7,080 nucleotides of DNA from Pseudomonadota bacterium (lineage in GTDB: Bacteria > Pseudomonadota > Gammaproteobacteria > Pseudomonadales > Azotimanducaceae), in contig JAQBYL010000209.1 of NCBI GenBank assembly GCA_027622495.1, positions 1 to 7,080 on the forward strand, given 5' to 3'. The position numbers and the translations under genes were made by a program. The notes below the pieces were generated by a model. It did no database searches, was not told the DNA's origin, and worked only from the letters and a program-made list of their open reading frames with translations. Positions 1 through 6,008 of the stretch are shown piece after piece. Position 1 is the first letter of the stretch. Every line of letters starts with the position of its first letter.

Positions 1-240
1 TGCTGAGGTCAAAAGGGCCGAGAAACCGCCGCCAATAAACAGCACCTCAACTTCATCATTTATGGGCTCCCGCTCGATAATTTTATCGGTGTACGGGTCT
101 TCCGCGTAGCGGGCCAGATTACCGTCGAGCTCGGAGGTGAACTGAGCTGTCCCTTCGGGGCGGTAAGCCAGGCGCAAATCGCGCTCTTCGGCAAAACGTG
201 CCTTGATGTTGTCGTAGTATTCCTGCGGCCTCTTACTCAT
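1..240 (-). CDS. FAD-dependent monooxygenase, Baeyer-Villiger type (N-terminal part, runs off left edge)
   Basis: The first 80 codons of a minus-strand gene are present, starting at the ATG at 240 (MSKRPQEYYDNIKARF...). A hydrophilic leader of about 63 residues leads into VEVLFIGGGFSALL (residues 64-77). This is a beta strand followed by the glycine-rich FAD dinucleotide-binding turn (GGGFSA, residues 70-75). The long leader ending in a D-E-V-E-V-L type strand is known from flavin-containing and Baeyer-Villiger monooxygenases of the cyclohexanone/phenylacetone monooxygenase group. These insert one oxygen atom into ketones using FAD and NADPH in the cytoplasm. The NADPH site and the BVMO fingerprint lie outside the window, so the subtype and substrate are inferred. 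The Shine-Dalgarno is weak (GAGTGACAGG region). The gene lies 113 bases downstream of cysH on the same strand. Another flavoprotein oxidoreductase with a similar leader remains possible. Confidence 0.75.
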   Translation of the reverse strand, partial: MSKRPQEYYDNIKARFAEERDLRLAYRPEGTAQFTSELDGNLARYAEDPYTDKIIEREPINDEVEVLFIGGGFSALLTSA

Positions 241-252
241 TGCCTGTCACTC

Positions 253-272
253 TTGCGATGTCAAATTCGCAA
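253..272. promoter_or_regulatory. Inverted repeat upstream of the monooxygenase gene
   Basis: TTGCGA (253-258) and TCGCAA (267-272) form a 6-bp inverted repeat with an 8-base spacer, 12 bases before the monooxygenase start codon. It could be a small operator for a dimeric regulator or a hairpin in the leader that affects translation. It is short enough to occur by chance. Apart from it, the 241-353 gap shows no terminator. Confidence 0.25.
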
Positions 273-353
273 TACGTTAGGCGAAAAGTGGCCAGGATGG
301 CAAGCCGGGTGTCTGAATGCGGTGTTCGCAGCAGTCGGTGGAAAGCGCGGTTG

Positions 354-1139
354 TTACAGTACCCGGTCGTGCAGCCCGCATTCGCGCTTGAGGCCGAAAA
401 AGCGCGTTTCGCTTTCATCATCGACCTCGTGCAGAGCACGGGTGGTGTGAACGTCACCAATGGACACGTAACCTCTTTCCCAGAGGGGGTGATAGGGCAG
501 GTCGTTGGCTTTCAGGTAGTCATACACGTCGCGATCGCTCCAGTCGGCGATGGGGCACACCTTGAACCGCTCGCCCGCATAGTGCACAAAAGGAGTCTCA
601 GCACGGCTCAAGCCCTGGCTGCGACGCAGACCACTGAACCAGGTGGCAACACCAAGATCATTCAAGGCCCGCTGCATGGGTTCAACTTTGTTGTCGAAGT
701 TGTATGCGTCGATGCCTTCCACCCCCTGCAGCCAGCGCTGGCCGTAGAGCTGTTCCTGCCAGGCGGGGCTTTTAGTGCTGCGTACCACATGCAGATTGAG
801 GTTCAGACGCCGGGTCAAATCATCGATAAACTGATAGGTCTCGGCGAACAGGTAGCCGGTATCGGCCAGAATGACCGGGATATCCGGCTGCTGCCGGGTG
901 AGCATATGCAGGCTCACAGCCGCCTGTGCACCGAAAGAAGAGGAAAGCACATGGGGGCCGGGCAGATGGCGAAGAGCGCTTTCTACCCGTGCGGGTGCGC
1001 TCAGCCTGGCGAAGTGACGGTTCCACCGGTTGAGATTAGCGGGACCGCTGAAGGTGCAGCGATCGATCGAACAATGTGGGCTGTCGCACTCGGGGCTTGC
1101 CTGCATTGTCTGAATGTCGCTTTCCATGATGCCCCCCAT
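354..1139 (-). CDS. cysH: Phosphoadenosine phosphosulfate (PAPS) reductase, thioredoxin-dependent
   Basis: This cytoplasmic enzyme reduces PAPS to sulfite and adenosine 3',5'-bisphosphate using thioredoxin, in assimilatory sulfate reduction. All hallmarks are visible in the 261 residues: the PAPS-binding loop SSSFGAQ (66-72), DTGYLFAETY (93-102), the central WQEQLYG...GVEGIDAYN block, GLRRSQ (170-175), HTTR (231-234) and the C-terminal ETRFFGLKRECGLH, with catalytic Cys254. The paired-cysteine Fe-S motifs of APS reductases (CC...CXXC) are absent, so PAPS rather than APS is the expected substrate. The family member in E. coli has 244 residues; the excess is an N-terminal extension holding Cys18, Cys23 and Cys28 at regular spacing. 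The start could be Met1 (1139) or Met5 (1127); neither has a strong Shine-Dalgarno. No other sulfate-assimilation gene is in the window; its neighbour downstream is a flavin monooxygenase. Confidence 0.95.
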   Translation of the reverse strand: MGGIMESDIQTMQASPECDSPHCSIDRCTFSGPANLNRWNRHFARLSAPARVESALRHLPGPHVLSSSFGAQAAVSLHMLTRQQPDIPVILADTGYLFAETYQFIDDLTRRLNLNLHVVRSTKSPAWQEQLYGQRWLQGVEGIDAYNFDNKVEPMQRALNDLGVATWFSGLRRSQGLSRAETPFVHYAGERFKVCPIADWSDRDVYDYLKANDLPYHPLWERGYVSIGDVHTTRALHEVDDESETRFFGLKRECGLHDRVL

Positions 1140-1173
1140 GCCAAAAATGTCACTGTCTTGTTACACGAATTGC

Positions 1174-1202
1174 AGCATAGTCAGCTGGGTGAGCGATGAG
1201 AA
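1174..1202 (-). promoter_or_regulatory. Weak sigma-70-like promoter candidate for cysH
   Basis: On the minus strand TTCTCA (1197-1202) and TATGCT (1174-1179) are 17 bases apart and about 35 bases upstream of the cysH start. The match to the -35 consensus is poor and to the -10 moderate. No CysB site can be recognised by eye. This is a positional guess only. Confidence 0.2.
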
Positions 1203-1244
1203 AGAACCGTTGGCAATAGCCATATAGCCAGCAGCGGGGGTCGA

Positions 1245-1271
1245 TTGAAAATTTGGAGGCATTGTTATATC
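1245..1271 (+). promoter_or_regulatory. Promoter candidate for the RND adaptor stub (extended -10)
   Basis: TTGAAA (1245-1250) is followed after 15 bases by TATATC (1266-1271). A TG dinucleotide sits one base before the latter (1263-1264), giving an extended -10 element. It lies about 60 bases upstream of the ATG at 1333. A small hairpin (ACCCG-CAA-CGGGT, 1300-1312) lies between. The short spacer weakens the call, but an extended -10 can compensate for it. Confidence 0.3.
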
Positions 1272-1332
1272 CCAACCCCCTTTGTTGTACCCCGCGAAAA
1301 CCCGCAACGGGTCATTAGCCTGAAGGTTCGTT

Positions 1333-1515
1333 ATGAGGTCAACCTATGTCTGGGCGCTGGTCATCGCCGTCGGCCTTGGCCTGTGGCTGGCGTCCGGTCA
1401 GTTGAAAGACCAACCCGTGGTGGCCGCATCGGTTCGGGTGAGAGTCGAAAACCGCGCAGCGCAACTGCATGCCACGGCGAAGTCCTGTCTCGCAGGACCG
1501 TCAGGTTGCGCCGGT
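1333..1515 (+). pseudogene. 5' remnant of an RND efflux periplasmic adaptor (membrane fusion protein) gene, frameshifted
   Basis: The start is well formed: AAGG at 1323-1326 lies six bases before the ATG at 1333. The reading frame gives MRSTYVWALVIAVGLGLWLASGQL, a single N-terminal membrane anchor followed by a LASGQ-type periplasmic entry, then SVRVRVENRAAQLHAT. This is the start of HlyD/AcrA-family adaptors that link an inner-membrane RND pump to an outer-membrane channel. Around 1470-1478 the family-like reading jumps to the frame in which 1470-1511 reads CHGEVLSRRTVRLR, resembling the first beta strands of the adaptor body. That frame stops at 1515-1517. The remaining ~300 residues (lipoyl, coiled-coil and barrel domains) and any pump gene are missing. 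The original frame stays open to 1668, but its sequence there is antisense to the neighbouring fragment and looks meaningless. I infer a dead gene with an intact 5' end, joined to foreign sequence near 1500. Confidence 0.6.
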
Positions 1516-1710
1516 GAGTGCTTTGATCAACTGCGGATCCAGCGCCAGCATCTGCGCCTGCGGATAGGTGGCGGGATCGAGCATACGCAGCGCATCAAAA
1601 AACGGCACGCAGTGCTCAACGGTCACGATGTAGGTGACCGGATCGGTGACCCGGCCTTCAGCGTGTAATGCACCAGCGGGTATGATCAGTTTAAAATCGT
1701 CACCGACAAA
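1501..1710 (-). pseudogene. 3' remnant of a probable cupin-domain gene
   Basis: On the minus strand a frame is open from 1710 to a TGA at 1501-1503 (69 residues) with no start codon of its own. It reads VGDDFKLIIPAGALHAEG, then VTDPVTYIVTVEHCVPFF, and ends IKALTGAT. The G-x(7)-PAGALH part resembles the second cupin motif (G...PxGxxH), which contributes a metal-binding histidine, followed by a beta strand and a helical tail. The codon choice looks like that of the neighbouring real genes. The first cupin motif is missing; the frame is stopped at 1711-1713, 35 bases from the end of the insertion sequence. I read it as the C-terminal part of a cupin protein whose front was lost. The family call rests on one motif and is tentative. 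Confidence 0.45.
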
Positions 1711-1746
1711 CTACGAAGCTACGGAGTCGCTCGCCGAGAGCTGATC

Positions 1747-1775
1747 CCTGTGTGTGGCGAATTGATAGTCATGCC
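1747..1775 (+). repeat. Left terminal inverted repeat of the insertion sequence
   Basis: It begins CCTGTGTGTGGCGAATTG and matches the complement of 2781-2809 at 25 of 29 positions; mismatches are at repeat positions 8, 19, 26 and 28. The functional end may be the TG at 1749 rather than the two outer C bases. It contains the transposase stop codon. Confidence 0.9.
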
Positions 1776-2720
1776 GGGATTGGTGTTTGAAATAGTCCTC
1801 GGCAATGTTGCCGCCATGTGTAGTTGTTGATGTCTGCAAGCGGCTCCAAGCAATGATGTGAGTGTTTCGCCGGTGATTGCCCTGCAAGTGCGGCATGTGT
1901 TCGGTAGTTGTTGTAATAGTCCTTGAATTCACCCAGTTTTCTCTCAAGATCGAGAGAGTTCCAGAAAGGCACGTGATCCAGATATTCGCGTCGAATGGTG
2001 CCGATCACTCGTTCGATGAACGGATGTGATATGGGGACGTACGGAACACTTTTGATTTCTGTCACATCCAGGATTCTCAGATTCGCCTTCCAGCGATGAA
2101 ATCGGAATGACCACCAGAACCCAATAGGACTTGAGCGTTAAGGACTCACAGCGAAACAGATCGGTGCTCCAAAGGCTGTCTTTGCTGTGACCGAGTAACG
2201 ACAGCCATGAGGGGCTTTGTGTGTTGCCTGGCTTTGGCTTGCAGTGTTTGGCGAGCACACGGCGCACGACATACTTGTTGATCGCTGTGCCGAACGTGAG
2301 CGAGATGATGTATGCGATGCGTGGACAACCATAGCGGGGATTGCGTTGTTTTAATTCGACGATGGCGGCGATGAGTTCCCGAGAGGGGCCTTTAGGCCCT
2401 GGTTTTGTGTGCCCGCTGTTGCAAAATAAGCGGCGATATTTGCGTTTCACTAAGACGCGATGAAATTTCAAAAGCGCAGAAGGTCGGATAATCACGGCAA
2501 CGGATAAGCGTCTGCGGGCAGAAATGAATAGAGACAATCCGCCTAAAATGAAACGGTTACTTGTTCTTAGGTTGGGTGCCTTCCTTCTAGATCGACCCAG
2601 CAGGATGAGTTGTTGTTTGAGCAGCAGGTTTTCTGCGATGATCGCTTCGATGCCGCCGGTTCGGAGCATCTTGGCGAGAACCACTAAGATATGAACAGCA
2701 AGCAGAATCACAGATCTCAT
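1769..2720 (-). pseudogene. IS transposase (integrase core) broken by internal deletion
   Basis: The first frame (start ATG 2720) reads through a helical N-terminal region (ENLLLKQQLILL, residues 30-41) and a PGPKGPSRELIAAIVELKQRNPRYG helix-turn-helix-like segment. It then reaches the first catalytic aspartate in WSTDLFRCES (Asp187) and the strand SYWVLVV (198-204). At about 2106/2107 the family-like reading jumps to a second frame, FRFHRWKANLRILDVTEIK, continues through the catalytic glutamate region HPFIERVIGTIRREYLD, and ends WRQHCRGLFQTPIPA at 1769. In rve enzymes the second aspartate lies 35 residues before the glutamate. Here only 31 residues precede the glutamate before the junction, and no aspartate fits. 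From my memory of the family, about 50 codons are gone. The missing acidic residue plus the frame change make this a dead transposase. Confidence 0.92.
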
Positions 2721-2780
2721 GCCGCTCTACTGTAGATAGGTATCAGCTCACTACAAGGCTGCTATTTTCTTTGATATTTT

Positions 2781-2809
2781 GCCGTGACTACCAATTCGCC
2801 ATACACAGG
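2781..2809 (-). repeat. Right terminal inverted repeat of the insertion sequence
   Basis: Read on the minus strand it begins CCTGTGTATGGCGAATTG and pairs with the left repeat over 29 positions with four mismatches. It lies 60 bases upstream of the transposase start, where a transposase promoter would be expected to overlap. Confidence 0.9.
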
Positions 2810-2880
2810 TTGTGGGCGAAGGTGCGATCTACGGTGTAGACGTCGATGAGTCAACAATCGAAGCCGTTGTTAGCGAAACG
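2809..2880 (+). pseudogene. Possible fragment of a short-chain dehydrogenase/reductase (SDR)
   Basis: From the right end of the insertion sequence a plus-strand frame reads VVGEGAIYGVDVDES, then TIEAVVSET. The E-G-A-x-Y-G-V-D-V-D-E pattern resembles the second beta strand of the SDR Rossmann fold, where an acidic residue sets NAD(H) preference. The glycine-rich TGxxxGxG turn that should come before it is absent, replaced by the insertion sequence, and no Tyr-x-x-x-Lys active site follows. The frame continues open to 2940, but beyond 2884 it runs through the terminator hairpin and cannot be judged. The segment is short, so chance resemblance is possible. Confidence 0.35.
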
Positions 2881-2884
2881 AGAA

Positions 2885-2915
2885 ACACCGTGACTGGAAT
2901 CTCCAGTCACGGTGT
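2885..2915 (-). terminator. Intrinsic terminator of the TonB-dependent receptor gene
   Basis: ACACCGTGACTGGA (2885-2898) and its exact complement (2902-2915) form a perfect 14-bp stem with a 3-base loop, 21 bases past the receptor stop codon. In the direction of the receptor transcript the stem is followed by TTCTCGTTTCG, a moderately U-rich tract. The tract is imperfect, so termination may be aided by stem strength. There is no matching T tract for plus-strand reading. Confidence 0.8.
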
Positions 2916-2936
2916 GATCGCGCAGAGGATGGCCTC

Positions 2937-5900
2937 CTAGCGAGCCATAGCGCCAAAGTTGTAGGTGAACTCAGCACCGTAGCTGCGTGGCTCCAGCCCA
3001 ACTGTACGCTGTGGGAAGTTGCCACCGTAGCCACTGCGGCGTGGTTCCATATCAGACCAGCGCAGATAAGTGTCGTCGAAGACATTGTCCACGAAGAGGT
3101 GAGCCGCCCAGCGACCTTTCAATTCGTTGAAGGTCAACCGCATATCGGTTCGGTAGCTCGCCCCAACCTCATCCCATGGCCGTTGCAGCGCGGTGCTGAA
3201 GAACTCACCAGTCGCAGCCAATGAGGTGTAGAAGGTGAAGTTGCCAAACGAAGTAGGGAACTGATACGAACCCCACAGGGTGCCCTTGTGCTTCGGTATA
3301 CCGGCCAGCTGTCGACCATTCACGGAGATGCAGTAGATTGCGCGAATTTCGGGATCTGCGATCGTGCAGGGGTCCTGATTGACGTCACCGCCAACGATTG
3401 CCCGCGGATGCCTGGGGTCGTTCTGATTGAAGATTGTGAAGGACTCCTTCCACTCGCTCACGGTGTAGCTGTAGTTACCGCCAAAGGTAAGGTTGTCGGT
3501 GATCAACCAGGTGATGTCGGCTTCGGCGCCCATGTTCTCAGACTTGGGAATGTTGGTGACCACGTCGACCGGTCCTCGCCCAGCCGGGGCAGGGATGCCC
3601 GCCGGCAGGTCGAAGTCACCGGAAGTGGTTTCCCACGTTTCTACCTGATCCTGGTAGTTTTTGTAGTCGTAGAAATAGATGCCACCACTCAACTGCAGGC
3701 GTCCGTCAAGATGGGAGCCTTTATAGCCGATTTCCCAGGCAGTCAGTTCTTCTGGCTTGTAGCTCGCCAGAAACAGATTGCCGCCGGTGACGACCCGATT
3801 GTCGGGACCACCCGCATTGAATCCACCTGCGCGGTAGCTGGTAGTCACACCGGCATAAAACAGCAGATCAGGTGTTGGTTCCCAGTTGAAGTTCACCCGG
3901 TAGGACCAATTGTCTTCCTTGAGGTCGCCGGTCGCGCGGCTTCCCCAGGAGATCGGTAACCCGCCCAGTCGCAGTGGCGTAGTGCAGGCCGCGGTGGATT
4001 CCAGATCGCAGGTCGGTGCGATCGGGAAGTCAGGATTCCCGGTAAAGGTCGCGGCCCCCATAGCCACGTTCAGCGCGGCGAGTGGGGTGACACCTGGCGC
4101 TGTTACGAACAACTGTGAACCGTCCGGTTGCATCACGTAGGCGCCAAAGCCACTGACATCAACACCCGGTGCCGCGGTGTCAAAAAACCTTTTGGCGCTG
4201 AAAGCGTTCGCAATCTCAGAGTAGCCACCCCGTTGCTCAAGGATATCGCGTTTGTCTTGCGACCAGCGAAACCCCAGCGTAACCGACCACTGATCGCTGA
4301 ACTGGTAATCACCCTGGGTGTAGACGGCGAAGTTATCAGTCGTGACTTCGTTGATGTGCTCATACATCGCGCCAATGTCGTCGCGATGGCTGTGCGCCTT
4401 ACCACTGTCGCCACAATAGGCACCAAAGCCGCCAGGTGCTCCAATAGTTGCGTTCTTCCAGTCGAAGCAGCCGGGCATCCAGGGAATAGCCCGGTTAACC
4501 CAGGTCGGATCGCTGTCGGGACCGTACTGGGCTGCATTGTTGAGGTAACCTTTGGCCAGACGATTGCGAATACCGTAGTGCTGCTCGCGGTTCTCTCTGA
4601 AGAAGTAGACGCCGCTGGTCGCCGTCCACCGATCGCCCAACTGCCAGAAGGCACGCAGTTCATGCGACAGGCTCCACACACCCTCAATGACTGTGTCACC
4701 GACACTCGACAGTTCGCTGTTGGAAAAGTCATTATCGCGGTCAAACCAGTACTCAAACCACGAATAGTTACCAAGATATTTGAATGACAGGGTGTCGTTG
4801 ACGTCGTAATCGACCACCAGCGACGTTGACTGCTGGTCGAACTCTTCGTTCACGAAGTCGTTGGTCAGAGATTTGTAGGTGGGGCTGTCATCGGTGGTGC
4901 TGTTCTGCCTACCGTATTCGGCAACTAACGGATCACGGTAGTTGGGCGACGGGCTAAACGGCCAGGTCGTCGGGTCTACGCCTTCCCGGAGATAGGATGC
5001 AAAAACTGTTTGTCCGGGATTGAGAGGATCCGCGTAAGGGAAGGCGCCGTAGTTATCCGACCAGGCCTGATCCACCCTTCTGATCCCCTGCGCGTAATAA
5101 TTGGTGTCTCGGCCGACGCGGTACTGCGGATCACAATCCTTCGGCCCCTGGGCAACGGTCCTGACCCCCCCCACTACCGGACCAATACAGGGACCTTCGC
5201 TGAGGATACCGTGACCGCCGTTACCAAAGTTGCCCATTCTCAAGCTACGCCGATCGTTGAATCGCAGGTTGGCGGTGATCTGTTCGGTGATGTTCCAGTC
5301 GAGGATAATGGCTGCGTTCTGATCGTTGATGTCCTCGACATCTGGCGCCGATCCGAGACCTTCCATCCAGCCATCCTGTTTGCGTTTTGAAGCAGTAAAC
5401 CGGTAGGCGAGCGAATCGGTAATGGGGCCGGAAATTGCGCCGTAAATTTCGCGTCGTGCGTCACTGCCGCCGACCAGCCGGACACTGCCTTCCATCTCTT
5501 CGTGATTCGGTTGGTTGGTGACGTAGTTCATGACCCCGCCCACGGAGTTGCGTCCGTACAGCGTGCCCTGAGGACCGCGGAGCACCTCGATGCGCTTGAT
5601 GTCGTACAGGCCGCCTTCCGTTACAGCAATGCCGAAGTCAGGCGAGTAGATCCCGTTATAGTAGGTGCCGACACCCGGATCGCCGCCGAGGCCACGAAAA
5701 TTGCGGCCAACGCCGCGGATTTTGATGTCCCAGTCCGTCCTGGTTGTCGCAGGGATGAAATTGACGACCTCGTTAGGGCCTTGAATGCCCATATTGGTGA
5801 GGAAGTCCCCACTCATCGCGGTAATGGAAATGGATGTGTCGGAGACCGTGGCTTCGGTTCGTTCGCCATAGACTACGACTTCTTCGATTCTTCTCTGACT

Positions 5901-5993
5901 GTCCCGTTCTTCGGCATTAGCCGGTATGTAGATGGAAACGGCAAAAAGCAGACAGAAAAGCGCGCGGGCAAACCCGCCGACTGATGACTGCAT
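2937..5993 (-). CDS. TonB-dependent outer-membrane receptor
   Basis: From the ATG at 5993 the protein has 1018 residues. A signal peptide (residues 1-27, cleavage after PANA) precedes a TonB box-like IEEVVVYGER (36-45), which contacts TonB to receive energy from the inner membrane. The plug domain follows, with IRGVG (92-96) and the hallmark IEVLRGPQGTLYGRNS (135-150). The rest is a 22-strand-type barrel with alternating aromatic strands, SYRAGGFNAGG, LFVDNVFDDTYL near the end and a last strand GAEFTYNF close to the C-terminus. Such receptors import scarce or bulky ligands across the outer membrane. This sequence-wide type is common in marine Gammaproteobacteria and sphingomonads, and its ligand cannot be read from sequence. 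The mature part has eight cysteines in four close pairs, all likely in external loops. An upstream GTG at 6008 is in frame but overlaps the Shine-Dalgarno, so the ATG is preferred. The gene is followed by its own terminator and is probably monocistronic. No adjacent regulator or TonB/ExbBD genes are in the window. Confidence 0.95.
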   Translation of the reverse strand: MQSSVGGFARALFCLLFAVSIYIPANAEERDSQRRIEEVVVYGERTEATVSDTSISITAMSGDFLTNMGIQGPNEVVNFIPATTRTDWDIKIRGVGRNFRGLGGDPGVGTYYNGIYSPDFGIAVTEGGLYDIKRIEVLRGPQGTLYGRNSVGGVMNYVTNQPNHEEMEGSVRLVGGSDARREIYGAISGPITDSLAYRFTASKRKQDGWMEGLGSAPDVEDINDQNAAIILDWNITEQITANLRFNDRRSLRMGNFGNGGHGILSEGPCIGPVVGGVRTVAQGPKDCDPQYRVGRDTNYYAQGIRRVDQAWSDNYGAFPYADPLNPGQTVFASYLREGVDPTTWPFSPSPNYRDPLVAEYGRQNSTTDDSPTYKSLTNDFVNEEFDQQSTSLVVDYDVNDTLSFKYLGNYSWFEYWFDRDNDFSNSELSSVGDTVIEGVWSLSHELRAFWQLGDRWTATSGVYFFRENREQHYGIRNRLAKGYLNNAAQYGPDSDPTWVNRAIPWMPGCFDWKNATIGAPGGFGAYCGDSGKAHSHRDDIGAMYEHINEVTTDNFAVYTQGDYQFSDQWSVTLGFRWSQDKRDILEQRGGYSEIANAFSAKRFFDTAAPGVDVSGFGAYVMQPDGSQLFVTAPGVTPLAALNVAMGAATFTGNPDFPIAPTCDLESTAACTTPLRLGGLPISWGSRATGDLKEDNWSYRVNFNWEPTPDLLFYAGVTTSYRAGGFNAGGPDNRVVTGGNLFLASYKPEELTAWEIGYKGSHLDGRLQLSGGIYFYDYKNYQDQVETWETTSGDFDLPAGIPAPAGRGPVDVVTNIPKSENMGAEADITWLITDNLTFGGNYSYTVSEWKESFTIFNQNDPRHPRAIVGGDVNQDPCTIADPEIRAIYCISVNGRQLAGIPKHKGTLWGSYQFPTSFGNFTFYTSLAATGEFFSTALQRPWDEVGASYRTDMRLTFNELKGRWAAHLFVDNVFDDTYLRWSDMEPRRSGYGGNFPQRTVGLEPRSYGAEFTYNFGAMAR

Positions 5994-5998
5994 GAAAA

Positions 5999-6008
5999 CT
6001 CTCCTCAC
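5999..6008 (-). promoter_or_regulatory. Shine-Dalgarno that decides the receptor start
   Basis: On the minus strand GTGAGGAGAG contains a perfect AGGAG core (6001-6005) seven bases before the ATG at 5993. The in-frame GTG at 6006-6008 is part of this site, so a start there would lack a ribosome binding site and add MRRVF in front of the signal peptide. Confidence 0.8.

Larger units (their letters stand above)
1747..2809 (-). mobile_element. Insertion sequence with rve/DDE transposase, defective
   Basis: The element is about 1.06 kb, bounded by 29-bp imperfect inverted repeats (1747-1775 and 2781-2809; 25 of 29 positions match). Between them lies a single minus-strand transposase gene of the integrase-core (rve) superfamily. 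The TGA of the transposase falls inside the left repeat. The gene has an internal deletion, so the copy cannot move itself, though the ends could still be used by a related intact transposase. I see no target-site duplication: the outer flanks (...GCTGATC and TTGTGGG...) do not match. That fits a deletion next to the element, or an old insertion. I do not assign a named IS family. Confidence 0.9.

Noticed and set aside
240..1199. Long plus-strand open frame (319 codons) antisense to cysH
   Set aside because: The minus strand encodes a full PAPS reductase with all motifs. The antisense frame has no recognisable domains and is explained by the GC-rich codon pattern.
1711..1947. 78-codon minus-strand frame across the left IS end
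   Set aside because: It overlaps the transposase C-terminus in another frame and has no protein-like features.
4128..4787. Overlapping plus- and minus-strand frames of over 200 codons inside the receptor
   Set aside because: They are shadows of the receptor gene, whose continuous barrel sequence covers the same bases. Their translations are low in structure and resemble nothing.
5994..6008. GTG at 6008 as the receptor start
   Set aside because: It lies inside the Shine-Dalgarno of the ATG at 5993 and has no ribosome site of its own.
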